Shown: one piece after another, positions 33,312-42,302 of the stretch
Position numbering within the stretch: the first letter of the stretch is position 1
Layout: every line of letters begins with the position of its first letter
Source: Streptomyces sp. S465
Lineage (GTDB): Bacteria; Actinomycetota; Actinomycetes; Streptomycetales; Streptomycetaceae
Length of the DNA stretch: 64,000 bases
Assembly (NCBI RefSeq): GCF_026898115.1
Contig: NZ_CP114036.1
Span: 8,550,001 to 8,614,000, forward strand
Direction: 5' to 3'
Notes under the pieces: generated by a model
What the model was told of the DNA's origin: nothing
Databases searched by the model: none
The model's input: the letters and a program-made list of their open reading frames with translations, nothing else
Made by a program: the position numbers and the translations under genes

Positions 33312-35375
33312 ATGACAGCGTGTGCCGACATGGAGCACAGCCCAGGACCGCAAAACGTGCGCGCGAGGCTGCTGCTGGCCAGCGCCACCATGCTCTTCGT
33401 CGAGCTGGCGCTGATCCGGTGGACCGGCGCCAATATCGTCCATCTGAGCTATTTCTCGAACTTCATCCTCTTGGGCTCGTTCCTCGGGATCGGCCTGGGA
33501 TTCCTGCTGCCCGCCGACCGTGGACAGTGGCTCACCCGCTGGGCGCCCGTGCCGCTCGCCGTGCTCGTCGTCCTGGTGCGGGAATTTCCCGTGCAGGTGC
33601 GGCAGACCAGCGGTGAGGTCATCTACTTCACCGCGGTGAAGACCACCGGGCTGCCCCAGTGGGTGACCCTGCCGGTGCTCTTCGGACTGACCGCCCTGAT
33701 CATGACGGCGATCGGGAAGATGACGGCCGATCAGTTCCGTCGGCTGCCCTCGCTGGAGGCGTACCGCTTCGACCTGCTGGGCTCGCTCACCGGCTCGGTG
33801 TCCTTCGCGGCGCTGTCCTGGCTGCGCGCACCGTCGGTGGTGTGGGGTGTGCTCGCCGCGGCGGCGCTGCTCACCCTGGGCGGGCGCCGCAACACCTTCC
33901 GGTACACGGTGCCGCTCGCGTTGATGGTGGCGGTCCTGGCGCTGGAGACGGCGGCGAGCGGTATCTCCTGGTCCCCCTACTACAAGATCGAGGTCACCAG
34001 GCCGACCACCGGCAGCCGGGACTACAAGATCTCCGCCAATGGCGTACCGCACCAGTCCATCGCCCCGCTGAAGGTGCTCAGGCGCCCCGACTCCCCGTAC
34101 GAACAGCCCTACCGCGAAACCCCGGGGAACACCCACCGGCGGGTGCTGGTCATCGGCGCGGGCAACGGCAACGACGTGGCCATGGCCCTCGCCCACGGCG
34201 CCCGGCGGGTGGACGCCGTGGAGATCGACCCCCGGCTCCAGGAGATCGGCGCGGACCTGCACCCGGCCAGGCCCTACGACAACCCCCGGGTGCACGTGCA
34301 CATCAACGACGGCCGGGCCTTCCTGGAGCGGACCGACGCCCGCTACGACCTGATCGTCCTCGCCCTCCCGGACTCCCTGACCCTGGTGTCGGGCGCCAGC
34401 AATCTGCGGCTGGAGAGCTATCTGTTCACCCGGCAGGCATTCGAGGCGGCACACCGCCACCTCGCCCCCGGCGGCGCGTTCGCGATGTACAACTACTACC
34501 GGCAGAACTGGCTCATCGACCGGTTCGGCTCCACGGTCACCTCCGTCTTCGGACACGCGCCCTGCATCACCCACTACGGGGGCAAGAAGGCGGCCATCCT
34601 GGTGGCCGGTGTCACCTCGGGCGACCAGTCCTGCACCACCTCCGCGTGGCGCCCCTCCGGCCCGGTGCCCTCGGCCGCCGGTGACGACCACCCGTTCCCG
34701 TATCTGCTGCACCGCACCATCCCCACCCTCTACATCGGGGTGCTGGGCGCGATCCTGCTGGTGACGCTGGTGTCGGTCCGGCTGACCGGGGTCCGGCTGC
34801 GGCGCACCGCCGCCTATGCGGACATGTTCCTGCTCGGCGCGGCGTTCATGCTGCTGGAAACCAAGAACGTGATCGGGTTCGCCCTCTACTTCGGCACCAC
34901 CTGGCTGGTCAACGCCATGGTCTTCGCGGGGGTGCTGCTCGCCGTGCTGTGCGCGGTGGAGGTCCGGCGACGGATGCGCCGGGTCAACCAGCTCGTGCTG
35001 CAACTGATGCTGTTCGCCAGCCTCGCCATCGCCTGGCTGATCCCGTCCGACATGGTGCTGGGACTGCCCTTCGCCCCCCGGCTGGCCGCCGCGATCGGGC
35101 TGGCCTTCGCCCCCATCTTCTGCGCCAACCTCATCTTCTCCGACCGGCTGGCGGCGGCCGCCGATCCCACGGCGGCCTTCGGGGCCAATCTGCTGGGGTC
35201 CCTGTTCGGCGGCACCCTGGAGTATCTGGCCCTGCTCACCGGCTATCAGGCGCTGCTGCTGGTGGTGGCGGTGCTGTACGCGGGTGCCTGTGCCGCCATG
35301 CGCTTCACCCGGCGCGGCCCCGGCGACACCACCAGCCGGGAACCGCTCACCGTGCAGACGGCGCCACGTCCCTGA
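33312..35375 (+). CDS. Membrane-embedded spermidine synthase-like protein
   Basis: A 687-residue protein with three parts. Residues 1-215 hold about six helices (TMLFVELALIRWTGANIVHL is typical of this family). Residues 220-450 are a class I methyltransferase/aminopropyltransferase fold with VLVIGAGNGNDVAMALAHG, the acidic AdoMet-binding VDAVEIDPRL and LIVLALPDSLTL. Residues 470-670 hold further helices. Such membrane-flanked spermidine synthase-like proteins are widespread, and their substrate is unknown; the polyamine-binding Asp residues of true synthases are not clearly kept, since LPDS replaces the usual D-S/T-DP motif. ATG 33312 or ATG 33330 may be the start; neither has a good ribosome site. 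Confidence 0.8.
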   Translation: MTACADMEHSPGPQNVRARLLLASATMLFVELALIRWTGANIVHLSYFSNFILLGSFLGIGLGFLLPADRGQWLTRWAPVPLAVLVVLVREFPVQVRQTSGEVIYFTAVKTTGLPQWVTLPVLFGLTALIMTAIGKMTADQFRRLPSLEAYRFDLLGSLTGSVSFAALSWLRAPSVVWGVLAAAALLTLGGRRNTFRYTVPLALMVAVLALETAASGISWSPYYKIEVTRPTTGSRDYKISANGVPHQSIAPLKVLRRPDSPYEQPYRETPGNTHRRVLVIGAGNGNDVAMALAHGARRVDAVEIDPRLQEIGADLHPARPYDNPRVHVHINDGRAFLERTDARYDLIVLALPDSLTLVSGASNLRLESYLFTRQAFEAAHRHLAPGGAFAMYNYYRQNWLIDRFGSTVTSVFGHAPCITHYGGKKAAILVAGVTSGDQSCTTSAWRPSGPVPSAAGDDHPFPYLLHRTIPTLYIGVLGAILLVTLVSVRLTGVRLRRTAAYADMFLLGAAFMLLETKNVIGFALYFGTTWLVNAMVFAGVLLAVLCAVEVRRRMRRVNQLVLQLMLFASLAIAWLIPSDMVLGLPFAPRLAAAIGLAFAPIFCANLIFSDRLAAAADPTAAFGANLLGSLFGGTLEYLALLTGYQALLLVVAVLYAGACAAMRFTRRGPGDTTSREPLTVQTAPRP

Positions 35376-35461
35376 GCGCTCCCTCCCCAGCCGCCCCCGG
35401 CCCCTGGGCCGGGGGCGGGCGCGTGGGTGGCGCCCGTCGGCGCGGTCACTCGAACACGCGG

Positions 35462-36538
35462 TCACTCGAACATGACGTAATCCGGCCGCGGGCGCAGGGC
35501 CAGCACCTCTTCCGGGGTCATCAGCCGGCTCCCCTCGGTGTCCTCCTCGTAGAAGAGCTTGAAGCCGGTGCGCACCCCCTCGGGCTGGTCCTTGACCAGC
35601 TGCCGCCAGGTGTCCCGCTTCATCCCGGGCGAGCCGATGCCGTCCGCGCTCTTGATGAGCACCACACCCGGCTGCGGGCGCAGCGCGGACTGGTCGCCGA
35701 CGACGGAGACGGCCACCTGGTGGAAGACGAGCGGTTTCTGCGGCAGATCGTGTTCGGCGACGATCCGGGAGAGATAGCGGGCCACATCGGTGATCTCCTG
35801 GCCGCTGGTGTGGCCGTAGGTGTCACCCGGCACCTCGCCCGGACCCATCTCCCACTCGGGGTCCAGGGCTATGCCCACATCCGGATGGACCAGCCATTCG
35901 CGCAGCGCCTTGACCTCGCCGAGGACCGATGCCCGGCCCGGCTGGATGTTCAGCAGCAGCAGGGCGCGATGGCGTTTGGCCGCGTCGTGGAAGCGGCGGA
36001 TCGTATCGGGGGAGGTGCGGGAGCGGTAGGTGCCGTCGGGGCCCGCGGTGCCGTTGGCCACGGTCGCCAGGAGCTCCAGCACCGGCTGTGGTGCGCGGTC
36101 CGCGGCATAGGCGCGGGCGGTCTTCTCGATCTGCCGCACCCGGTCGTCGAGGTCCCCCGTGCCGAGCCGGCCGAGCGCGGCGGCTCCGGGCAGTCCGCAG
36201 TAGCCCACCAGACGGTAGCGGGACAGCTCCCGGCCGCCCCGGGGCAGCTCCGGCCGCGGTGTCGGGGTGGGGGAGTGTGCGGACGGTTCGGCGGACGGGG
36301 AGCGCTCTGCCCCCGTCGAGTCGTGCGGGCCCGCTCCCGAGGCGGAGCGGGCGGTTTCCTCGCCGCAGCCGGCGAGCAGGCCGACGCCTGCCGCCGCGGC
36401 CACCGCGGCCACCGCGAGCATGCCACGCCGGGTCGGCGGCGGTGTGCCCGGTCCCGCGCCGCCGTCGCCGTGTGGTACGGCCTCCTGCCGTGCCGATGCC
36501 TCCTGGGGTGTCGATGTTCCGGATGTGCTGTGAGCCAC
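35462..36538 (-). CDS. Putative lipoprotein, function unknown
   Basis: A 358-residue exported protein. An N-terminal region rich in Gly, Ser and Pro leads to a twin-arginine plus lipobox signal (TRRGMLAVAAVAAAAGVGLLAGC). A Pro/Ser/Thr linker follows, then a globular domain of about 240 residues with RLVGYCGLPG, ALLLLNIQPGRASVLGEVK, GIALDPEWEMGPGE and GVVLIKSADGIGSPG. The beta-strand/acidic-residue pattern (LDPEW) recalls a TIM-barrel hydrolase, but I know no named family. GTG 36538 is chosen for its GGAGGGA site. It converges on the spermidine-synthase-like gene. Confidence 0.75.
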   Translation of the reverse strand: MAHSTSGTSTPQEASARQEAVPHGDGGAGPGTPPPTRRGMLAVAAVAAAAGVGLLAGCGEETARSASGAGPHDSTGAERSPSAEPSAHSPTPTPRPELPRGGRELSRYRLVGYCGLPGAAALGRLGTGDLDDRVRQIEKTARAYAADRAPQPVLELLATVANGTAGPDGTYRSRTSPDTIRRFHDAAKRHRALLLLNIQPGRASVLGEVKALREWLVHPDVGIALDPEWEMGPGEVPGDTYGHTSGQEITDVARYLSRIVAEHDLPQKPLVFHQVAVSVVGDQSALRPQPGVVLIKSADGIGSPGMKRDTWRQLVKDQPEGVRTGFKLFYEEDTEGSRLMTPEEVLALRPRPDYVMFE

Positions 36539-36801
36539 GTTCCCTCCGTCCGCGGTGGCCGGTCCCGGCGGACCGGCCACCGGTCTGTGCTGCGGGCCGA
36601 TGGGTTGTCCGTGCCAGGCAGCCTCTCCGGTCTGACGGAGGCGAAACGGAATAGTGTCCACCGGGTGCCGGGAAGGCGTCGCTTTCAGCCCCGGCGAGCG
36701 ACCGGTGGGCGCGGTGCGGCATCGTCGAACATGGCCGTCGAAACCGGCGGCCTGCGCCAACCCGCCCCGTAACACACCGCGTTGAAGGGTGGTATGGCCG
36801 G

Positions 36802-37779
36802 TCAGCCGGCCGGTTCGGGCGGGCTCAGCCGGCGGATCGGCTCCCCCTCCAGATAGCCGCGGATGTCCTCGACCACATCCCGGTAGAAGCGCTCGTAGTT
36901 GGCCCGGGTCACATAGCCGAGATGCGGAGTGGCCAGCAGATTCGGCAGCGTGCGGAACGGGTCGTCCGACGGCAGCGGCTCCCGCTCGAACACATCGACC
37001 GCCGCGCCCGCGATCCAGCCCTCCCGCAGCGCCTGGGCGAGCGCCGCCTGGTCCACGATCGCGGCGCGGGAGGTGTTCACCAACAGCGCCGTGGGACGCA
37101 TCCGCCTCAGCTCCCGCGCGCCCAGCAGCCCCCGGGTGCGGTCGCCGAGCACCAGATGCACCGAGACGATGTCACTGGTCTCCAGCAACTCCTCCTTGGA
37201 GCCGGCCGGCCGCACCCCCTCCGCCTCGGCGCGCTCGGCCGTCAGGTTCTGGCTCCAGGCGGCCACCTCCATGCCGAAGGCCCGGCCTACCCGCGCCACC
37301 TGGGCGCCGATCCGGCCCAGTCCGAGCAACCCCAGCCGGCGGCCGTGCAGATCGGTGCCGACCGTGCTCTGCCACGGCCCGCCGTCGCGCAGCGCCGTGC
37401 TCTCCGGCACCACATGGCGGGCGAGCCCCAGGATCAGCGCCCAGGTGAGCTCGGTGGTCGGCTCCGAACCACCGGACGTGCCGCAGACGGTGACACCGTG
37501 GCGGGCGGCGGCCCGCAGATCGACCGACGCATTGCGCATCCCCGTGGTGACCAGCAGCCTCAGCCGTGGCAACCGGTCGAACAGCGTTGCGGGGAAGGGA
37601 GTGCGCTCCCGCATGATGACCACGATCTCGCAGTCCCCGATGGCCTCGGCCACCGCGTCCTCACCGGTGATGTGGTCATGCACCGGCACCACGTCCACCG
37701 CGTCCAGCACACTCGACCAGTCGGCGCTCGACAGCGCCACGTCCTGGTAGTCGTCGAGCACGGCGCAGCGCAACTTCAT
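36802..37779 (-). CDS. D-isomer-specific 2-hydroxyacid dehydrogenase family protein
   Basis: A 325-residue NAD-dependent dehydrogenase. It has the Rossmann motif LGLLGLGRIGAQVARVGRAFG at about residues 150-170, the catalytic Arg in NTSRAAIVDQAAL, the Glu in DVFEREPLPSDDP, and the His in ATPHLGYVT. Substrates in this family include phosphoglycerate, hydroxypyruvate and other 2-keto acids; the start MKLRCAVLDDYQDVAL is typical of the uncharacterised actinobacterial branch. AGAGG precedes ATG 37779. A hairpin CGGGGTGG/CCACCCCG (37825-37842) lies in its upstream region. Confidence 0.87.
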   Translation of the reverse strand: MKLRCAVLDDYQDVALSSADWSSVLDAVDVVPVHDHITGEDAVAEAIGDCEIVVIMRERTPFPATLFDRLPRLRLLVTTGMRNASVDLRAAARHGVTVCGTSGGSEPTTELTWALILGLARHVVPESTALRDGGPWQSTVGTDLHGRRLGLLGLGRIGAQVARVGRAFGMEVAAWSQNLTAERAEAEGVRPAGSKEELLETSDIVSVHLVLGDRTRGLLGARELRRMRPTALLVNTSRAAIVDQAALAQALREGWIAGAAVDVFEREPLPSDDPFRTLPNLLATPHLGYVTRANYERFYRDVVEDIRGYLEGEPIRRLSPPEPAG

Positions 37780-38015
37780 CGTCCTACCTCTGTTTCCTCG
37801 GGCCGGTACGGTGTTTCTACCACCCGGGGTGGAGCCACCCCGAAACGGGGGCTGACGCGTCGCCACCGCGTTTGCGCCGCCACCCTTCCGGATGACATCG
37901 GCTGTGTGGGCGCGGTGTGACGGGCGTGTTTCTTCGCCGAAAGTTGGCCTCTCATGGGGTGCTCGGACACGTGTCGTTGTTTTGTGCAGTGACACACCGG
38001 GCACCGCACACTTCT

Positions 38016-38037
38016 GACAGCAGGCATAATCGCTGTC
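38016..38037 (+). promoter_or_regulatory. -10 element of the H1-like gene enclosed by an inverted repeat
   Basis: CATAAT (38025-38030) is the likely -10, about 45 bases before GTG 38076. It is enclosed by GACAGC (38016-38021) and GCTGTC (38032-38037), a perfect 6-bp dyad with a 10-bp centre, the geometry of a repressor site. No good -35 is visible. Confidence 0.5.
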
Positions 38038-38075
38038 GCGATGGGCGCAGACGCCCAGAAAGGGGACGAACTGAA

Positions 38076-38864
38076 GTGAACGCGTTGAGCGCGGACAGCA
38101 GTGTGGGATCGACCATCGAGGTGCTGGAGGCCGAACTCCCGCAGCTCCAGAAGCAACAGCAGTCGCTCAAGGGTGATTTGGAGGCCGTCACCAAGCGACT
38201 GGAGGCGGTCAGCACCGCCCTGAGCAGCCTTCAGGCGCTCGCCACCGCCACAGTGCCGGAGCAGGCCGCCGACGGCGCCCCGGTGGCGGTGGCGGAGCCG
38301 GTGGCCGAGGCCACCCCCGCTCCGGCCGAGCCGGCCGCGGAGCCGGCCACCGAGGCCACGGCCACGGAGCCGGAGTCCGCCGAGGACACGGAGTCCACCG
38401 GCGACACCTCCGCCACCACGCGCAAGGCCGCCATCGGCCGCCAGCGCAGCAGGGGCAAGGCGGCCAAGGCACCGGCCACCGGGCGGGCCACCAAGGCGGC
38501 GGCCAAGAAGACCGCGGCCAAGAAGACCGCCGCGAAGGCCGCCGCGAAGGCTCCCAAGTCCGCCAAGGCCACGGTGAAGGCCACCAAGGCCACGGCGAAG
38601 ACCGCCAAGAGCGCCAAGGCGGCGGAGAAGCCGGCCGAGCCGGCCACCACCTCCGAGCGCTCCACGGGGCTCGCCGACAGCGTGCTCGCCGCGCTGCGCA
38701 AGGCCGGCCGTCCCATGCGGGCCTCCGAGGTCAACGAGGCCCTGGGGCGCGACGAGACCCGCACCAATGTGAACTCGGTGCGCAACACCCTGGAGCGGCT
38801 GCGCTCCTCGGACCGGGCCCAGCGCTCCGGCCGTGGCCTGTACGAGGCCACGGCCACGAGCTGA
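38076..38864 (+). CDS. Histone H1-like, Lys/Ala-rich DNA-binding protein with C-terminal winged helix
   Basis: A 262-residue protein in four parts. Residues 15-50 form a predicted coiled coil (EVLEAELPQLQKQQQSLKGD). Residues 65-115 are acidic, Pro/Ala/Glu rich. Residues 120-200 are a basic tract of AAKKTAAK-type repeats like eukaryotic H1 tails. Residues 205-262 form a small winged-helix-like domain (LADSVLAALRKAGRPMRASE, RTNVNSVRNTLERLRSSDRA). It probably binds or bridges chromosomal DNA. GTG 38076 follows AAAGGGGAC. An acidic domain next to a basic tail suggests self-masking, which is inference. Confidence 0.8.
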   Translation: MNALSADSSVGSTIEVLEAELPQLQKQQQSLKGDLEAVTKRLEAVSTALSSLQALATATVPEQAADGAPVAVAEPVAEATPAPAEPAAEPATEATATEPESAEDTESTGDTSATTRKAAIGRQRSRGKAAKAPATGRATKAAAKKTAAKKTAAKAAAKAPKSAKATVKATKATAKTAKSAKAAEKPAEPATTSERSTGLADSVLAALRKAGRPMRASEVNEALGRDETRTNVNSVRNTLERLRSSDRAQRSGRGLYEATATS

Positions 38865-38872
38865 ACGAACCG

Positions 38873-39565
38873 TCAGTTCACCGCCACCGATGTGTAGCGG
38901 TGTTCGGGACGGCCGGTGTCCCCGTACTTGAGGGTGAGGCTGATGCGGCCCGCATGCTCGAGGTACTTCAGATAGCGCTGGGCCGTGGAGCGGCTGATAC
39001 CGGTGCGCTCCGCCACCTCGTGGGCGGAGAGCGGCTGGTCGGCCTGGTCCAGGACCCGGCGTATGAGGTCGACGGTGGGCGCGGAGTGGCCTTTGGGCAG
39101 GGCGGGGCCGGATGTGTCGGCGGCTGCGAAGGCGCCGAAGATCCGGTCCACCCGCTCCTGGCCGGTCTCGCCACGCCCGCCGACGCCTTCGAGGGTGCGG
39201 CGCAGCCCCGCGTAGCCGTCGAGCTTGGCGCGCAGTCCGGCGAAGCTGAACGGCTTGACCAGGTACTGCAGTGCGCCATGGCGCATGGCGGCCTGGACGG
39301 TGGACACATCACACGCCGCCGTCACCATGATGACGTCGGCGTGGTGGCCGAGCTGGCGCATCCGCCGCACCAGCGTCAGCCCGGTCTCGTCCGGCAGATA
39401 GTGGTCGAGCAGGACCAGGTCGACCGGGGTGCGCTCCAGGGTCGCCAGGGCCTGGGCGGCGGTATGGGCACGGGCGGCGACCCGGTAGCCGGGCACCTGG
39501 GCCACATACGCAGCGTTGATCTCGGCGACATGGAAGTCGTCGTCCACGACAAGAACGTCGATCAT
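38873..39565 (-). CDS. Response regulator, CitB/DcuR type
   Basis: A 230-residue regulator with a receiver domain (phospho-acceptor Asp54 in LVLLDHYLPDE, acidic pocket VVDDD, Lys104 in LVKPFSFAG) and a C-terminal helix-turn-helix (LSAHEVAERTGISRSTAQRYL). This is the CitB/DctR subfamily, whose members control uptake of C4-dicarboxylates, citrate and related acids. It overlaps its kinase gene by 4 bp (ATGA) and should be phosphorylated by it. The divergent ABC importer is the expected target. Confidence 0.9.
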   Translation of the reverse strand: MIDVLVVDDDFHVAEINAAYVAQVPGYRVAARAHTAAQALATLERTPVDLVLLDHYLPDETGLTLVRRMRQLGHHADVIMVTAACDVSTVQAAMRHGALQYLVKPFSFAGLRAKLDGYAGLRRTLEGVGGRGETGQERVDRIFGAFAAADTSGPALPKGHSAPTVDLIRRVLDQADQPLSAHEVAERTGISRSTAQRYLKYLEHAGRISLTLKYGDTGRPEHRYTSVAVN

Positions 39566-41250
39566 CGTGACTCTCCTGCTGCGGTGAACTCATGAGTGGG
39601 TGTGTCGTCCCCGGTGAGGGCCTCGGGCAGGACGACGGTGAACACCGCGCCGCCACCCGCCCGCGCGGTGACCCGGGCCATGCCTCCGTACCGCTCGGCC
39701 AGCCGCCGCACCAGGGCGAGTCCGATCCCCCGGCCACGCGGCGACACCGCGGCGGACCCTTCCGTGGCCTCGGGGCCGGTGTCCGGGAAGCTGGGGAGGG
39801 CGGGCCGTTTGGTGGACCAGCCCTCGGTGAAGATCAGATCGCGCATCCCGGGCGGCACCCCCGGGCCGGTGTCGCTCACCCGCAGCACCGCGGTGGTGCC
39901 CTCGGCCCTCAGCTCGACCTCGATGAACGGGGTGGGGCAGGGGTGCCCGGCCACCGCCTCCAGCGCGTTGTCGATGAGGTTGCCGAGCACGGTCACCAGA
40001 TCGCGCGGATCGACCACCCGCCCGGTCAGCCGGGTCGCGGGTGAGATGCGCAGGGCGACCCCGCGCTCGGCCACGATGGCCGACTTGCCGACCAGCAGCG
40101 CCGACAGCAGCGGATCGGGCACCCGTTCGGAGATCTGCTCGGCCGAGGCGCGGCGGGCGTTGGTGAGCTCGGCCACGAACTGCGCCGCCCGCTCGTGGAG
40201 TCCGAGCTCCAGCAGCCCGAGCAGGGTGTGCAGCCGGTTGGCGTGTTCGTGGTCCTGGGCGCGCAGCGCGTCCAGCAGCCCACGGGTGCTGTCCAGCTCC
40301 CGGCCCAGCAACTCCAGCTCGGTGCGGTCGCGCAGCGTCGCCACCGCCCCGCCGTCCTTGGTCGGCATCCGGTTGGCCACCAGCACCCGGCCGCCGCTGA
40401 CGGTCAGCAGATCCGTCCCCGCGACCCGCCCCGCCAGCACCTCGGTGGTACGGCCGGGCGGCAGCGACTGCTCCAGGGTGCGCCCGGTGGCGTCCGGGCG
40501 GACCCCGAGCAGCCGTCCGGCCTCGTCGTTGATCAGGCGGATCCGGCCCTGCCGGTCCAGCGCCACGACGCCCTCGCGGATGCCGTGCAGCATCGCCTCC
40601 CGCTCGTCGAGCAGCGCCGAGATGTCGGCGAACGCGACACCGTGGGTACGGTGGCGCAGCCGGCGTGAGACCGCGAGCGCGGCCAGCACGCCCACCCCGA
40701 GCGCCACCCCCGCGTACAGCAGCAGCCGGGGCACCGCCGCCAGCAGCTGGTCGCGCACACTGCCGTAGCCGATGCCCACCGACACCGCGCCGACGATCCG
40801 CCCGCTGCCGGTCCGCAGCGGCACTTTGGCTCGGGCCGAACGGCCGAGTGTGCCCACGTCGATCTGGAGGACCTGGTGGCCCGCGAGCGCGGCGCCTGGA
40901 TCGGTGGAGACGTGTTCGCCGATCCGCGCGGTGGTGGTGTGCGACCAGCGCACCCCCCGGGAGTCCAGCACCACGATGTACAGCGCCCCGGTGGCCCGGC
41001 GGATCCGTTCCGCCGCCCGCTGTACCGGGCCCGAGGGGGTGGGTTCGGTGGTGGTGAGGTCCCGCGCGATATCCGGATCGGCCGCGGTGGTCTGGGCGAT
41101 GGCCAGCGCCTGGTGCATCGCCTGGTTGTCGATCTCGGAGCTGAGCGGGGCCAGGAACAGCGCGGTGGCCAGCACCATCACCCCGGCGGTGATGGCCAGT
41201 TGTGCCGCGAGCACCTGGCCGGAGACGCGTCGGGGCCATCGGATGCGCAT
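39562..41250 (-). CDS. Sensor histidine kinase, CitA/DcuS type
   Basis: A 562-residue membrane sensor. TM1 is near residues 12-35 (AAQLAITAGVMVLATALFLA), an extracellular PDC-type sensing domain covers about 40-170, and TM2 is near 172-192 (LLLYAGVALGVGVLAALAV). A PAS domain lies at about 205-300 (IREGVVALDRQGRIRLINDE). The dimerisation helix carries the phospho-His in AQDHEHANRLHTLLGLLELG, a SpoOB-like type used by CitA/DcuS. The ATPase domain has the N box NLIDNALEAV and G boxes SDTGPGVPPG and RGRGIGLALV. GGGAG precedes ATG 41250. The ligand is probably a small carboxylate or whatever the divergent importer carries. Confidence 0.9.
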   Translation of the reverse strand: MRIRWPRRVSGQVLAAQLAITAGVMVLATALFLAPLSSEIDNQAMHQALAIAQTTAADPDIARDLTTTEPTPSGPVQRAAERIRRATGALYIVVLDSRGVRWSHTTTARIGEHVSTDPGAALAGHQVLQIDVGTLGRSARAKVPLRTGSGRIVGAVSVGIGYGSVRDQLLAAVPRLLLYAGVALGVGVLAALAVSRRLRHRTHGVAFADISALLDEREAMLHGIREGVVALDRQGRIRLINDEAGRLLGVRPDATGRTLEQSLPPGRTTEVLAGRVAGTDLLTVSGGRVLVANRMPTKDGGAVATLRDRTELELLGRELDSTRGLLDALRAQDHEHANRLHTLLGLLELGLHERAAQFVAELTNARRASAEQISERVPDPLLSALLVGKSAIVAERGVALRISPATRLTGRVVDPRDLVTVLGNLIDNALEAVAGHPCPTPFIEVELRAEGTTAVLRVSDTGPGVPPGMRDLIFTEGWSTKRPALPSFPDTGPEATEGSAAVSPRGRGIGLALVRRLAERYGGMARVTARAGGGAVFTVVLPEALTGDDTPTHEFTAAGESR

Positions 41251-41437
41251 GCTGGGCTCCCTGTCTCCCGTCTGCCGGTCCCTGCCGTCCGGTGCGCGAG
41301 CGGTAGTAATTCCTCCGTTTATGCCGCTGTGAAGGCACCGTAAAGGCGCCGGGGGCGTATGCCCAGCCTCCGTGGCGTATTCGTTGCGCGGGCGCGAGCA
41401 AAACGAGCAGAACGGGGTTTGTGAGCGCAACGGCGGG

Positions 41438-41449
41438 TTGTGCCCACAA
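41438..41449. promoter_or_regulatory. Palindrome in the kinase/ABC divergent spacer
   Basis: TTGTGCCCACAA has perfect 5-bp arms and a 2-bp centre, 40 bp before the ATPase gene. An upstream TTGTGAGCGCAA (41419-41430) resembles it, giving two spaced sites. This is a candidate binding site of the CitB-type regulator. A TAGCCT (41477-41482) 7 bases before ATG 41490 could be the -10 of a leaderless message. Confidence 0.45.
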
Positions 41450-41489
41450 GACTGCCGCTGTGGCCAGGGTCACTCCTAGCCTCCCGGCC

Positions 41490-42302
41490 ATGAGCAGCCA
41501 CCCCAGCCCCGCCATCGAGCTGCGGGGAACGAGCAAGGCGTTCCGGACTCCGTCCGGGGCCCTCCACACCGCGGTCAGGGATCTCGACCTGACCGTCGGG
41601 CACGGTGAGTTCGTCGCCGTCGTCGGGCCCACCGGTTGCGGAAAGTCCACGACACTGACGCTGGTCAGCGGGTTGGAGGAGCCCACCGAGGGCGAGGTGC
41701 TGGTGGCCGGGGAGCCGGTCCGGGGCATCGCCTCCAACGTCGGCTTCGTCTTCCAGCAGGACGCGGTGTTCCCCTGGCGCAGCGTGCTGTCGAATGTGAT
41801 GGCCGGCCCCCGGTTCCGCGGCGTGCCCAAGGCCGAGGCGAAGGAGCGGGCCCGGGAGTGGCTTTCCCGGGTCGGCCTCTCCGCCTTCGCGGACCGCTAT
41901 CCGCATCAGCTCTCGGGCGGTCAGCGCAAGCGCGTGGCGCTGGCGTCGACCTTCGTCAACGACCCCGAGATCCTGCTCATGGACGAGCCGTTCTCCGCGC
42001 TCGACGTCCAGACCCGCGCGCTGATGTCGGACGAACTGCTGGAGCTGTGGGCGGGCACCGGCGCATGCGTCGTCTTCGTCACCCACGACCTGGAGGAGTC
42101 CATCGCGCTGGCCGACAAGGTCGTGGTGATGACGGCGGGACCGGCCACCGTCAAGGAGGTCTTCGAGATCGACCTGCCCCGGCCCCGCAAGGTCGAGTCG
42201 GTGCGGCTGGAGCCCCGGTTCGTGGAGATCTACCGGGAGATCTGGTCCTCGCTCGGCGAAGAGGTCCGCATCACCCGTGAGCGGGGTGCCGTCGATGCCT
42301 GA
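41490..42302 (+). CDS. ABC transporter ATP-binding protein, nitrate/sulfonate/taurine class
   Basis: A 270-residue ATPase of the SsuB/TauB/NrtD group. Walker A is GPTGCGKSTTL, the Q loop VFQQDAVFPWR, signature QLSGGQRKRVALA, Walker B EILLMDEPFSALD and the switch VFVTHDLEESIAL. Signature variant RKR in place of RQR is minor. ATG 41490 has no ribosome site, and TAGCCT ends 7 bases earlier, so leaderless translation is likely. It is first of a three-gene importer operon. Confidence 0.9.
   Translation: MSSHPSPAIELRGTSKAFRTPSGALHTAVRDLDLTVGHGEFVAVVGPTGCGKSTTLTLVSGLEEPTEGEVLVAGEPVRGIASNVGFVFQQDAVFPWRSVLSNVMAGPRFRGVPKAEAKERAREWLSRVGLSAFADRYPHQLSGGQRKRVALASTFVNDPEILLMDEPFSALDVQTRALMSDELLELWAGTGACVVFVTHDLEESIALADKVVVMTAGPATVKEVFEIDLPRPRKVESVRLEPRFVEIYREIWSSLGEEVRITRERGAVDA

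Noticed and set aside
32577..35465. A 962-codon open frame on the minus strand
   Set aside because: It is a shadow of the spermidine-synthase-like gene; the translation is low-complexity Gln/His/Gly/Arg.
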